Shown: positions 23,371-36,329 of the stretch, one piece after another
Numbering within the stretch: position 1 is the first letter of the stretch
Layout: each line of letters starts with the position of its first letter
Assembly: GCA_033002965.1 (NCBI GenBank)
Contig: JAURVB010013148.1
Span: 1-64,000, forward strand
Direction of reading: 5' to 3'
DNA from: Piper betle
Lineage: Eukaryota; Streptophyta; Magnoliopsida; Piperales; Piperaceae
Length of the DNA stretch: 64,000 nucleotides
The notes under the pieces: generated by a model
Told to the model about the DNA's origin: nothing
The model's database searches: none
What the model saw: only the letters and a program-made list of their open reading frames with translations
Made by a program: the position numbers and the translations under genes

Positions 23371-24319
23371 TTCCCGTCGGCATTCTTCTCTGCACCAAAA
23401 CCAAACCACGCCCTTCTTCTCCACCCTTTTTCTTGGCACCCAAACCCAGAATCACGTCCTCCCTCAACATCAACCTTCTCCAGCAACCAATTGGAAGCCT
23501 AAAGTCCATGCTTTATAGTAGCTTCCCAAGGCGAACATGTCTTGCACCATGGCCCGTGACTTCTGGCCAGCAGCACCACCGGGGACACAAGGCAACCTCC
23601 GTCCCGCTAGCAGCACCACCAGGAACTCTTCCCTTCTCCCCGCACGACAACCCAACATCCCGGCCAAGTGCTGTGAGCATGCACGGTGTGAATCTTGGCC
23701 GACGGACTGGTATGGACGCCTGAAAACACCCAGAGCGTTGTCCACCCTCCAAACCCCATCCTAGACTCCTAAGATGCTAGAGACTGCAATTCCCTTATCC
23801 TAACCCAACTGATTACATAGCATAGAATGTTGATGAAGCAACAACATAACAAAATGATCATGAATTGGTGAAACAGCAGCAAGTTTACATGACACCCATG
23901 AATGGAGGAAGTAGCAGAACTTTACATGATGATCATGAATTGATGAAGCAACAGAATTTAGCATGGTGATTAAGAAATGCATGAAAACTAAGATTAGGGA
24001 GATAGGAAGGTTACCCAAGCAAGGAAGATGCCGGCTCCGGTAAGGACAGGAGAAGAAGATGAGAACGTAATGACGCCCCCCTCACAATTTATAAAATGAA
24101 AAATGACGTCCCTTCACCAAAAATGGCTAGGGTATGTGAGAACACACCAACACCCATATTTTATTCCTTTAACCAGGTAACCGGATAAAAAATAAAATAT
24201 TTAACCAGGTAGACTTAACTGGGTAGAGAATATAATATAATTAATTTTAATTCTCTAACGTTCGATCCTTCCCTGCCCTAGTCGAATATATTAAATGTTT
24301 TTTTTCCACAATCTTTACA

Positions 24320-27300
24320 CACCGCCATCAAGTGAGGTTGGCAACATACATGCTTCAGGAGGAAGCATCTAATTGGTGGAAATCCATGGAAAAAATTACA
24401 TTTCATTGACGTGAGATTTCTTCCATCACGTGGGCAGAATTTGTGGCAGCTATCCTAACTAAACAACTCGACTACCCAGTGTTTAGTGAGGGTTGTAAAG
24501 CCTTTTTGGCTAACTTAGTTGAGTCTAAGTCCAAACTCAAAGAGCTGTCCATTATTCCTATCATAGCACAGTTTCTCGATGTATTCCCACATGAACTTCC
24601 AGGGTTACCTCCTAAGCGGGCAGTGGAGTTCACCATTGACTTAGGACCTGGAACAACACCAATTTCTAAAGCACCATACTGCATGGCTCTAGCAGAACTC
24701 AAGGAGTCAAAGAGTCAACTAGAAGAGTTGTTGCAGGTAGGTTTCATCCGACCAAGTACTTCACCCTAGGGAGCCCCTGTTCTTTTTGTGAAGAAGAAAG
24801 ATGAATTACTTCGGCTGTATATTGAATATCGACAACTCATTCAAGTGACAGTCAAGAATCGGTACCCTTCACCGAGGATTGATGAGTTGTTTGATCAGCT
24901 AAAAACAGCCGGTGTATTTTCTAAGATAGACTTGCAGTTTGGTTATCACCAGTTTACGAGTAAAGGAGTCAGACATACAGAAAATAGCTTTCCAAACTCA
25001 GTATGGACATTATGAATTTCTGGTCATGCCTTTTGGTCTAACAAATGCACCAGCGGCCTTTATGTCACTCATGAACATAGTATATCGCGCATACTTCGAC
25101 AACTTTATCATCGTGTTTGTGGGCGACATTCTGGTCTATTCAAATAATGAAGAAGAAAATGCGAAGCACCTGTCTATTACTCTTTAAGTTCTAAGAGAAC
25201 ATCAACTGTTTGCCAAACTCTCAAAGTGCGACTTCTGGTTTGAAGGAGGTAGACTTCCTTGGTTATATTATCCCAAAGGCCAAAATTGTAGTGGATCCAT
25301 CAAAAGTGAAAGCAGTCACTTATTGGCCACAACCCAAGTCAGTCACTGACATCAGAAGCTTCCTTGGCTTAGCGAGTTACTATAGGAAATTCATTAAAGA
25401 CTTCTCCTTAATAGCATCGCCGATGACCAAACTCACAAGGAAGGGAGCCAAGTTCGAACTGAGTAGTACGTGTGAGCAGAGTTTCTAGTCTCTAAAGAAG
25501 AATCTAACAACTGCTTCAGTTTTGACACTGCCAAATGGTAATGAAGGATTCGTAGTCGTCAGTGATGCGTCCCTGTTGGATTTAGGAGTGTCCTTATGCA
25601 GGGAGGTAAAGTGGTGGCCTATGCCCCTCATCAATTAAAGAATCATGAGCAAAATTATGCAATCCATGACTTGGAACTAGCAGCAGTGGTTTTGGCCCTG
25701 AAAATTTGGAGACACTACTTGTATGAAGCCTAGTTCGAAGTCTTCACTGACCACCAGAGTTTGAAGTATAACTTCACCCAGAATGACCTTAACCTTCGAC
25801 AGAGATGGTGGATAGAATATTTGAAGGACTACGACTTCCAAATCTTATACCACCCAGGGAAGGCGAATGTGGTAGCAGACGCGTTGAGTCAGAAGAGCAA
25901 AGTGGACAAAAGCCAGCAACTAGCTAGACTTTGGGCCATGACAGCAGAAGTGGTGGCTATCAACCCTGTGGAGCAACTAACTGGGTTATTGGCAAATTTG
26001 GTTATTTCCAATGATTTAGTTGATCCTGTTAAGCTAGCACAAATTGGTGACGAGGAGCTGAATGAAATGTTGGACAAGATTCCTGACATTGTTGCTGATT
26101 CAAATAGTGTGATCAGATTTAGAGGAAGGTTATATGTACCCAAGGATGATGGAATATCTTAGAGGATGCTCATCGCTCAAAGTTCTCGATACATCCTGGA
26201 GTTACTAAAATTTATTAGGATTTAAAGCGAACCTACTAGTGGATTGGGCTGAAGAAGGATTTTGTGGATTTTGTCTCCAAGTCTCAGACTTGCCAATAGA
26301 TCAAAGCCCAACATCAACTACCTGGGGACTATTGCAACCTTTAGAAATACCAACCTGGAAATGGGAGTGTGTCACATGCGATTTTATTGCAAAACTCCCA
26401 AGGACATAGAAGAAGCATGACTCCATATGGGTAGTTGTGGACCGACTAACTAAGGTAGCTCAATGAGGACATCGGAATGCTTAGTCAGATTGTATGTCAA
26501 CAATATTGTCAAGTTGCATGGGATTCCAAAGGAGATAGTCTCCAACCGAGATCCTCTATTTACCTCACATTTCTAGCAAGTTTTTCAAAAAGCCATGGGG
26601 ACTCAAATCAAGCTGAGTACAACATATCATCCCCAAACTGATGGTCAGAGTGAGAGGACTATTCAAACTTTTGAAGATTTGTTAAGAGCTTGCATTCTTG
26701 ACTGGGGAGGTGACTGGGAAAAACACTTATCTTTGGCTAAATTCACCTACAATAACTCTTACCAAGCCAGTATAGGGATGGCACCATTTGAATCCTTATA
26801 TGGTAGGCCCTGCAGATGTCCATCATGCTGGCTGGAGTCTATCGAAATAGTAATAATCGGGCCAGAGATGGTGAGGGAAGCCACTGAAAAGGTGAAACTC
26901 ATTCAGCAAAGGCTTAAGGTAGCTCAAGATCGACAGAAGAGTTATGTTAATACTCGAAGGAGGGACCTAGAGTTCCAAGTTGGCAAGTTTGTATACCTGA
27001 AAACTTCTCCTTGGAAGGGGGTGATCAGATTTAGAACATCATGGAAGTTGAAGCCAAGATTCATAGGACCGTTTCCAATCCTGGATCGAGTTGGAAATTG
27101 TGCATATAGACTAGCATTACCACCAAGCCTAGCTAGAGTATAGAATGTTTTTCATGTGTCAATGCTAAAGAAATATGCATAAGATAAAGGTCGTATAATC
27201 ACAAATTTTGAAGACTTAGAACTACAATCAGATTTAACCTATGAGGAAAAGCCGATTGCACATCCTGGCAAGAGAAATAAAGACACTCAAGAACAAGGAA

Positions 27301-27405
27301 ATTCCTTTGGTAAAGGTACTGTGGAAAAATCTGGGGTCAGAGGAAGGTACATGGGAGACTGAACAAGAAATGGCAAGGAAAAATCTTATCCTATTTGTGA
27401 CATAA
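24320..27405 (+). pseudogene. pol: gag-pol remnant: gag-RT-RNase H-integrase-chromodomain-like (pseudogene)
   Basis: The continuation of the gag cut at 14223. Near the start is VRLATYMLQEEASNWW and WAEFVAAI (gag), joined at about 24475 to the protease-RT linker (SEGCKAFLANL), so the rest of gag and the protease are deleted. RT follows: [43 protein letters not shown]. The catalytic motif reads FVGDILVYS where active RTs have FVDDI. RNase H has FTDHQSLKY and [14 protein letters not shown]. Integrase has a decayed zinc-binding region, [11 protein letters not shown], and the open segment 26595-27143 ([22 protein letters not shown]). The C-terminus has LVKVLWKNLGSEEGTWE. In-frame stops at 24767 and 25485 and frameshifts (for example near 24940) disable it. 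It is Ty3/gypsy, Tekay/Del type. Confidence 0.92.
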
Positions 27406-27534
27406 GATTTCTTATAATTGTAGTAGAACGAACCGATACCAAATAAATAAGTAATCGTGATTGTCCTGTAATCATGATGGTTCCTGTTGCCGCTATAATA
27501 TTTTGGAGACGAAACATTTCTATGTTGGGGAGAT

Positions 27535-30265
27535 TATAAAGACCGTGAAAATAATAATAATAATAATAATAATATATTCGAACGCAGTCCGGGAAGGACC
27601 GAACATGTTACATTCTCTATCTGGTTAATTCTACCCGGTTAATTATTATATTTTATTATTTGCCTGATTACCCAGTTAAATGAAATACAGGTGTTTCCAC
27701 ATACCCTAGCCGTCATTTTTATTTTATAAAGGACGTCCTCCACCCTAGCCTTCATTCACATTTTCTTCTCCTCTTCCTTATCGGCGTGGCTTCTTCCTTG
27801 CTTGGGTATCCTTCCTATCTCTCTCTTCTTAATTTTCTTGCATGCATATGTTTAATTGATAGTAAGCTTGTTAATCATGGGAATTAAAGTTGTAAATCAA
27901 CAAGAAAAGAACTAAACTAAATGGTATACAACTGAAATTCTGCTATGGCCAGCGAGTCTAAAATGTTGGCAAATTGGGCGACTGTAAACGAGAATTTCAA
28001 GGCAGCCCTCACGACCCCGACGACCCCTCTGGTTGATGGGTCGAAGGGAAGGCTCGCTGTGTCCCTAGTTTTCGGTGGGTGGCGGAATGGCAACTGTGAG
28101 TGGGCGGAGTTGCAAGGGTGACGGAAGTGGTAACGTTCTGCTGCAACAGATGCTGTCATGGCTAGTTTTAGAGGGTAGACGCTTAGCCTTGACGTTGGGT
28201 TGTCGTGCGGGGAGAAGGGAAGAGTTCCTGGCAGTGCTGCTAGCCGGAAGGAGGTCACCTTGCGTCCCCGGCGGTGCTGCTGGCCAGGAGACACGTGCCT
28301 TGGTGCAGCAAGGTGTCGCCTTGGTTAGTTGCTGTAAAACATGGACTTTAGGCTTCCAATTGGTTGCTGGAGAAGGTCGAAGTTGATGGAGGACGTGAAT
28401 TTGGTTTTGGGTGCCAAGATAAGGCTGGGAGAAGAAGGACAAACCTGTTTGTGGAGAAGAGAAGAATGGCGACAAGAAGAAGAAGAAAAAGAAGAAGGGT
28501 GGCAAACTTGCAAATATTGGTTGACTCGATACCGACTCTAGTTAAAAAAAATCTAACGCGTAATAAATCTTTAAAAATAATCATTTTAATGGGTTATGGG
28601 TAAAATTACTAAACGAATTAATTATTGGACGAAATCGACATGGACATAAGTAATAAAAATACGGGTAATGATAAACGGTCGATAATTAATCAGCGTAATA
28701 CAAGCGATTAAATAAATCGGATGGTTATAAGTAATTAATAAAATAAAGATTTTAGCTTTACCATATTAATTTCATATTAGGTAAATAAAGTGATTATTTT
28801 AATAACAAGTCAGTAATGTAGAAAATGGGTTGTTAAACTATAATCGGGTAAAAAATCACAAGTGTTGAACCTAAATAGCATAATAAAAATAAATAAATTC
28901 GAAACTTTATTGAGTTGAATAATTTAAAATAATTGTATTAGTAGTATCTTTGAATTAGAATAATGCAAATTAATTTAGTTAATTTAATCGAATGACTTAA
29001 TTAATTAAATTACTATTAATAATGATAGCGACTAAAAATTATAACCGTAAACTAAATTATCAAGATCTTGGTTAAGTAATTATCATCTCCAAGGAAAATA
29101 TACTAATAGTAGCAATTAAATATTTGTTATCAGTTAATAATTATTTTATCAATTGTTAAGTACTAATTATAATTTGGATAATTAATCTAAAATATAAAGT
29201 AGGGCTTAAATGATTATGTCACATGAATAATTAATTTTCTCATTAGATTTGTTGGCAATTTAATGTTTAATATTTTTGAAAATGATATACATATATTAGA
29301 CATTTAGTTACATGCATTTGTACTCGAATAAAATTATACTTATGTATAATTTTATGTTCTCGTTTAGATTAGGATCGTTGCTCACAGTTGCGAGTTCACT
29401 TACAAACTATCTAGGTCTGTATAATTATTTGAAATGTTGTATTTTCCCTAGTTGGCAGCCTTGGCTGGCTGAGGCTAGATTTGACCACCATGCACCGAGT
29501 GCAACTGGGGTCAAAGAATTGACTTAGTTCAGACACGGGGTCACACTTTTAAAACTACTATGGGGAGTCTTGGTCGACTTGAGTATCTGACTAGCATGGT
29601 GGTCAAATGTGCTGGAACGCAACCGAGGTCGACTCAATTTGGTAGGGCAACACCCCTGAAAGATTGAATACCTGCCCCAGGCCGAAAGGGGTGACAGGGC
29701 GCAGTGACGCAAGTAGGCTCATTATGCACTTGTGATACCGAGAGGGTAAGTCATTGGCAAATATCGGTAACTATAGGCCGCGGGCAACGTAGCGTGTGTA
29801 CGCATACATGGGATGGTAACTAGATGGGGTGGCCACCCCTACCAGCATAATTGGAGCTCGGCATAGGCTCATAATTAGTAAAAGACTTGTGAAATGATAA
29901 TAGGGAATTATATAGACTTGTTTCATTTAATTAGGCGGCTTAGTGTTTTTATTACTAACGCGGAATTGCCTCCACAGGTGAGTAACTTTGGACTGAAGAA
30001 TAAAAGTGACCTAGGTTTGGTGAATTGATAATAAAATTGGACTTCTTTATTATTCTCTTATGTTATAATTGTGGCTATGGGAAACGGTCCGAGACTGTCA
30101 GACAATTATTATATATTTTAGAGAACATGCTTTATTTTTATGATTTATATGATTTAGATATTGCCAGACTTAATTGCTGTATTAATATTTATGTTCTGGA
30201 ACATTATCGTTACATCTATTACATATTTTTAAATAACGCCGGGCCAGTTCGGGCGAGTCCTTACA
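27535..30265 (+). repeat. 3' LTR of Tekay element (family B, 2731 bp)
   Basis: It follows a TTGGGGAGAT polypurine tract. It starts TATAAAGACC (a decayed TGTAAAGACC) and ends GAGTCCTTACA. In order: an (AAT)n tract, GGTTAAT-rich start, TATA-like TTTTATAAAGG (about 27724), a GC-richer leader, an AT-rich middle, then the 3' module starting about 29450 that is shared with family D and in part with C. It ends in the 210-bp stretch that also forms the 5' LTR remnant. Confidence 0.88.
27549..27574 (+). repeat. (AAT)n microsatellite
   Basis: About eight and a half AAT units near the start of the 3' LTR. The minus-strand copy has a poly-A stretch at the same place. Confidence 0.9.
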
Positions 30266-30625
30266 GATATTATTATGTTTGCTTATGTTATCTATATTGT
30301 TATAGTAGGTTGTGCGTGGGGATTTTTTCCCAAGCACCTAGCTAAAGGGGTTCTCTGTCAAATTTTATCCATTCTTAGTCCCCTTTATAACTTTGATACA
30401 ATTGGGAATCCTTTTACATGAGCTCACCTACAGATCTTTTTATTCATGCATGGGATACCTTGCGTATTAGTTTCCCATTCCGTCTTCCATGTTTGGGTCT
30501 TCTACCTTAAAACGCCAAGATAGGTTAGGATCTTGGCCGTGGCTGGCATTTCATGTTAAGGGGCCGAGTATCGCAAGCCATGGTTTAATGCTTCTCATCA
30601 TTTAGGTTTGTACCGAGGTGTTACA
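30266..30625 (+). mobile_element. LTR 3'-end fragment, distant family A relative
   Basis: It ends GAGGTGTTACA. It shares with family A the order CATGCATG..., CGCCAAGAT..., GGGGCCGAG..., near its end, but is too different to be the same family. It begins abruptly after the Tekay 3' LTR. Only the last 360 bp of an LTR are present. Confidence 0.5.
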
Positions 30626-30679
30626 TGAACAAGAATAAATATCTTAAATTTTATTTTTCGGCCAAACAACAATCAGTGA

Positions 30680-31296
30680 TGTAACATTAAAACAATAATT
30701 CATCCTTAAAATGAACATCTATCACGATCTAAAAGTAAATCTACAACAAGATTTTCAAGAAACTAACATCAAATGATCCACCAAAAACACTTGAATCGAT
30801 AGTTAAAAAATAGAAATCAGATAAGTGTCCTATCAAGGATGATGAGAAATAAGAAAAAAAAAGGAAAGAGTTCATATTTTTGAATAATCAACATAAAGGA
30901 GGGTGGGGAAGCCAAATCCAAGGTTTCCACCAAGCTTGGAAGGCTTCTAAGTTCCAAAAACAGGTGGAAATGGAGGTGTAAAGGTTAAGGACGAGAGGAA
31001 GAATGGAGGAGAGGAGGATGAGATGAAAAGAAATTGGGCTTAAACTTTGTTTTAAAAAGCCGGACGTTAAGAAGTGGTTCAGCGCCATGGCTTTGTTAGT
31101 GAGTGTCGAGGCACTGTGTTTTGCCCACGTGAACTCTGCCATTAGTGCTGTGGCACTGGCCTATTGGGCCACAATGCTGAAGGCCCTTGGTTAAGTAAAG
31201 AAACTGGCAGCACTGAACGCCGCGGCACTGGGTATCCAAAAAGTGAAAATAAGTGGAAAATGTCTTGCAATAAATGGGCCAAGTTAGGGTGCTACA
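30680..31296 (-). mobile_element. 617-bp LTR-like element, family F
   Basis: On the minus strand it starts TGTAGCACCC and ends AATGTTACA, flanked by GTGA (30676-30679 and 31297-31300). It has a GCAC-rich block (31080-31250) like those in family E, and a CT-rich stretch after it on the minus strand. The 84- and 100-codon frames on this strand look like chance. It is probably a solo LTR; the short duplication makes the ends less sure. Confidence 0.5.
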
Positions 31297-32415
31297 GTGA
31301 CTAAACATTGGATGAATCCCCGTCGAGGCAAACTCAAGTGTCACACATCTATTTATCTCGTATGAATTTATAACATAATATCCTAATGAATGTTGCAACT
31401 AAAACGTCATTCAAGAGGCACGTAAAACATAAACCAACAAAATCTCCAACATATAATTATCAGAAATTCACAGCTCAGTACATAGTCTCTACTTAAGTTA
31501 ACTAGGCAAAAACATAAATAAACTCCTAGTAAACCTAAGCTTCCTCCATCCCATCGTTCCATGCAAGTGCAAACTAATCTGCAAACAAAGACAATTTTGA
31601 TGGCTAAGTATTGATAACAATAAAGAGCCTATGAATAAGGCAATAAATAGGATAAATATTTCCTAAATTACAAATCGATCAATTATCAAAACAACTTCAT
31701 TCATATTTCATTATCTCTTTTACTGTTTCCATAAAATGAGCCATTTGTAGCTTATAACATAAAACAAAAATGTGGAACATAACATAAGCATACTTTCATA
31801 AGATAAAATAACTTTGAAAAAACTAAAGCATGTCAAGATTATAATTGAAACATACTTGTATGCCTATTTAATTACTAAAGTGGTTGAACCTCTCGAGTAA
31901 ACCACCAGCTAAATTTGTTCGTGGCACTTTTAGAATTGACGTTTTATCCTTCTATAGGAACCACGAAATCCCTCAGCCTTTCTACTAAACTTCATTGGAC
32001 AAACAAGTGAGTTTCAATATCTAAACTCCATAGAAAGACAGCGGCCAGCATCAAACCACTGGAGAACATATCCATCAATGCTAATTGGTGCAGTCAAGAC
32101 AAAAGCCCTTGGACACTGGCCTTTGGCTTATGGAGGATGTTTTGGCACGACCATTATAGTATGTTGACTAAAATTGTTTACCTGTACTTTTTCCAGAAAA
32201 CTAGTAAAAATTGTTTTACTACGACTTGAATTGTTTAACATACATATTGTCTTTATGTTAGAACGATTAAACCTTGATTGTCAAACTATCAATTAATCCA
32301 TTCAAACATGAGAAAATAGAAAATCTTAAAGCTCCTCAAAATTAGACTAAACAAACCGTCATTGCCATCAAAGAACTCCTTATCCAACTGCAATTTTCCT
32401 CCTAGTTTGAAAAAT
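31297..32415. other. Unassigned AT-rich sequence
   Basis: No coding region, LTR end or clear repeat recognised. It has the base composition and poly-A/T texture of old LTR DNA. A CTTGGACACTGGCC stretch (about 32108) recalls the GCAC-rich blocks nearby but is too short to assign. Confidence 0.4.
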
Positions 32416-32919
32416 TGTAATAGCAGGCGAAAACCTTATGATTTGAAGTTTGGATATTGTTTATGTCATATTTGAAAATTCATAACTCAAAAAACATGAA
32501 TTCAATATTTTTTGAAATTTGGAGGGATGAAACTAACTTTCTAAGGAATCCAAAAGTCAAGAATCACATAAAATGGAGTTTGGTAGTAAGAGTTATGACT
32601 TTTACAATTCAATAGTAGAAAGCTTGAATTCACGGATGTGGGTGGAGGATACAAACTTCTTTTGGACGGATCGGTCTACACCAATCACATGGTCTATTAG
32701 AATAGCGAGTCCAATACAAATTATTCAGGCAATGATTAAGGCTTGGTGAGCAATTTGGATGTGGTCACAAGTGAGTCAAGTCTATATCACTGATAGCATG
32801 TTTGTAATAAAATAAGTGATTTGAGAAGCCAAGCACTTATTTTCGACCAAGTAGTCAATCTAAGCAAAGTCAAATGTGTTTAGACAACAAAGCTCTTAAT
32901 TGGACTCATGAGTCAATTT

Positions 32920-35900
32920 TGTAACGACGTCAATTTTCTAACATGCATAATACCTAAATTAGGGCAATTACTAGCATATCTCTAACGCACATGTATAAAA
33001 TAAAGTAATAATTATAGCAAAATAAACCTTCTAGGCCGGATCGATGCTTGTGTCCATATAAGACTGAAACTTAATAATCCATACTTACATTGAGTACCTC
33101 TCAGCACAAGTCAACTAAAACGGTTATCCTTAAACATGTAAATAACATAAAAAAACTCTTAAGTGCTGAGAATGCTTTATCTCATCACTCCTAGGAATCT
33201 CTTACCGTACAAACATGTGTGTTCAATACTGAATCCAATGTTGAGTCCTCAAACAACGTGAGAAGTAAGAAAAATAACAAGTAAACTGTAATTCCACTTA
33301 CAATCAACACAATTCATAACATAACATAAATTTAAGTTTGTCAACATATTCTAGCATGTAACAAAACATAATATACACTTAAACATAAGTTGCAGATTGG
33401 CATAACATGCATTATTTTATATTGACAACTTGACTATTTTGTTCATATCATAAAGCATAATATTAACATAAAAGCATAGTCATTGTAAACATACTAAAGC
33501 TGAACTTTTGAAGCCTTAAACGATTTTAGTAACATCTTCTTAACTTCGACCTATGTAATTTTGAAAAGACATCCACTCCTGCCCAACCTTGGTGGCTTAC
33601 TTATTTAAGTTTGGGGCTACAAAGGTTATGGCCCACCTTTGTGACTTTTACATTTAACTATGGCTCAACCTTTGTAGCCCTTAGTCTTAACACACATTAT
33701 CTTCATTACCCAACCATTGTGGCATGAAGATAGAAACACATAGAAAACACAATTAAGAAAATATCCTACTTAACTCATGGCATGACCTTTGCTGCCATGT
33801 GGCTCTCCTTTGTAGCCTATGGCTAACCATTGTAGCCAGGTGAAGCTCAGCATTTTCACTAGGGAGTTCTTTACGGTGGATCTCCGCTCAATAATCCAAA
33901 TACATGGGAAACCACTAATAATTACTAGTGCTCTAAAAAAAGTAGTCTAAACCTTTGTTGGACCTGGCTTAAGGGTTATGCACTGAGGGTGACAACCTAG
34001 CACGTCTATAAACATTAAGCCTAGCCCTCATCATTGCATTGACTTTACTTGTGAAAAATGTGAATTTATTAAGCCTAGACCTGCTATTTCTTTGACTTGG
34101 AATGCGGAAAACATGATGTGATTGCTAACCTAGGCATTGTCATTCTTTTGACTTAACACGTATAAAACCTAAAACCTACCGTTTTAGTTTTATCATATTT
34201 ACTTGAACATAATACGTGAATATAAAAACACACATATGTAAAATCATGATTTAACAAATCCATTTAAACATTGGCACACAAGGGGTCATGAAATCTCTAA
34301 ATGAGTAAATGGATTTGGATTGTGGTGAAGTTCCAAGCTTCAAGTCGCTTAACTGCTCACTTCCGAGTTTGAAAAATAATACACGACTATATTAATGCCC
34401 AAACTAGCTTGCCCATTCCTATGTAATATGGCATGACATGATATGGACATAATGCTCATATAATATGAAAACAACTCACAAAATAAGTATACAGCATCAT
34501 GCGAGCATCATAGAGTATTGTCTAATCACAAACATAGCATACTTGAAACATAACATCAATATAACAAGAAATTAAACCCCCAAATTAAGAAGTACATATC
34601 TCCCGTGATACATAACCAAAACTTATGAAAATTTATAGATAGAAACACAAAAAGAATTTCTTGAATCCGAGTTCCACATCAAAACTTATAACTATTTTAA
34701 TCTGTACTAAAACTAGGGTTCGGGTTTGGGTCAACTCAGGTATATAGATACCAATAGAGTGCCCTTGCCCTAGATTCAAGTACTTTTTCAATAGTTGGGG
34801 GGCCTTGATGTTAAGTGGAGTGGCCTAGTGCTGGCGCCTGTGTAGCTTGTGTGCATCACAGTGCTAGAGCAGAGTTTTCACATCCGAATTTCTTCATTTT
34901 TTTCATTTTAGACCCGATTTTAGTGGAAAAAAAGTTTTGATTTTCAAGACTTTCAAGCACTAAATCATAGGTTATAGCAATTTTTTAATCAATTATATTG
35001 CTCAAGGTTTTTCTTAATTGGGAAAACTACAAACAATTCACAAAGTTTATCTAAACATACAACAAATCATACAAATAATTTTAATTCATTATTTATATAG
35101 TTATTATGATAACCTTTTGTTAAACATCGAAACATGACATCCAATTTAATCATTGATCAAGTTATTATTCTTTAACAACAATTTTATGTTATTCTTTCAC
35201 AAAATGTGCATAAAAACATGAGCTTGCAAGTCATTCATATATAATTCAATTCAACACGAAATTTAACTTGATAATGCATAATATGCATGCATGAACTCCA
35301 TAAAATTATGATGTAAGTTTCAAGTACTAACCTTTAACCTTATTAATTTCTCCTAGAACATAATCCCTAGTGCTCTTTTCTTGAAAAACTAGGGAGAACA
35401 CAATCCAAACTCCCCAAAACTTAAAGAAGGAAAGCTTGGAACGCATTTTCTCCACCAAGGAACCAAGGACAAGGGGAGAAGAGGGCTTGGACATTGCAGC
35501 CAAGGAAGGGGAAGGAGAGCTTCAATGTTGAGGCAGAATTAGAGAGAGATGGTGTCTACTTATGTCCTTATATACTCCCTTACCCATCTTAGATCCAATC
35601 ATCCACCTCCTTCCTACATTGGAGAAATCATTGACAAGCGTTTACCCATTTACTTAAACCCTTGACTGTCTAAGCAACTTATAGTCCTAAATAATTTTAC
35701 ACGATCTAGAGCACCTCCTCTAAGATGAACATAAACCGCTTCCTTGACTGAAATTAACTCGTAGGCGTAATTTAAGTACAAAACCACTTTAAACATGTTT
35801 GGCTCCACAGATTAACATGCTAGTTATATTAAGCGCTTAGCCTTGTATTAATTCTTATTTTATCTTAACGGACACCTTGTTGGTGAGATGGACTTCGTTC

Positions 35901-36329
35901 CCATGTGACCATGTCCAACTTGTTCACCATAAATTTTTCCTTTTTATCTGTTTACTTACTGACATGTTTCCTTATTTAGACCAATCAAAATTTTGTGAAC
36001 AAATTCTTTTACTCTTATTACATTCAGATAAATAGCATATTAGCATCATATAATCTTATTATTTCTAATGAACCATGAGTTCAGAGTCAAGACTATTTAT
36101 CCAAAAGAAATATCTTGTCTAGAAATCACGTTTTGGATTTTCTTAGTCTTTACATCAACTTGTAAAAATCATAACTCTCACTACAAAACTTTGATCAATG
36201 TGATTCTTGTTTTATTGGATTCCGTAGAGAATCTAGTTTCATTCATCAAAATTACAGGACTTTTGGATTCATAATTTAAGACTTTTTGATTCAGATTTCA
36301 AAACTTTGGAGTTTTGTCGGATATTACAA
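32920..36329 (-). mobile_element. Minus-strand solo LTR, 3410 bp, family E relative
   Basis: On the minus strand it starts TGTAATATCCGAC and ends GACGTCGTTACA. The target duplication is a perfect AATTT (32915-32919 and 36330-36334), and E sequence resumes on the right. Its first 270 bp (minus strand) match the start of the very LTR it is inserted in (GAATCAC..., GAGTTATGA...TTTTACAA), and its last 35 bp match the end of the E copy at 48731, so it belongs to the same family. TATA box GTATATAAGG near 35575 (minus). There is no internal region, so it is a solo LTR. Confidence 0.85.
33570..33850 (-). repeat. Degenerate short repeats, CTTTGTAGCC type
   Basis: About seven imperfect, unevenly spaced copies of an ATGGCT...AACCTTTGTAGCC-type word of 25-30 bp. 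Probably an old, decayed minisatellite inside the LTR. Confidence 0.5.

Larger units (their letters stand above)
14224..24319 (-). mobile_element. Minus-strand solo LTR, family B, in gag
   Basis: The LTR itself is 14224-14446 plus 21603-24319, about 2.9 kb, split by the LARD. It is an inverted counterpart of the 3' LTR at 27535-30265: on the minus strand it starts TGTAAAGAT (24319) and keeps the GGTTAA-rich start, the (GAA)n leader, the AT-rich middle and the GGGAAAC...GTTA end. The 14224 end resembles the family C end (GATATTGTGGGCC shared with 44240-44280). Target duplication CAACG (14219-14223) / CACCG (24320-24324), 4 of 5. Gag of the host element continues on both sides. There is no primer site or coding part, so it is a solo LTR. 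Confidence 0.85.
13372..30265 (+). mobile_element. Tekay-type Ty3/gypsy element, truncated and twice interrupted
   Basis: The order is: remnant of the 5' LTR (13372-13585), primer-binding site (13588-13600), gag start (13769-14223), foreign insertion (14224-24319), rest of gag joined to RT-RNase H-integrase-C-terminal domain (24320-27405), polypurine region with GGAGACGAAACATTTC (27504-27520), 3' LTR (27535-30265). The C-terminal domain ends in the chromodomain-like WxNLGSEEGTWE pattern typical of Del/Tekay chromoviruses, and the long LTR (2.73 kb) fits that lineage. Protease and most of gag are lost by an internal deletion, and the frame has many stops. The 5' LTR is cut to about 214 bp. Confidence 0.85.

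Noticed and set aside
27917..28603. Frames of 62-146 codons on both strands near 28 kb
   Set aside because: They lie in the leader of the family B LTR. The matching sequence at about 23300-23760 and 48900-49090 has different frames.
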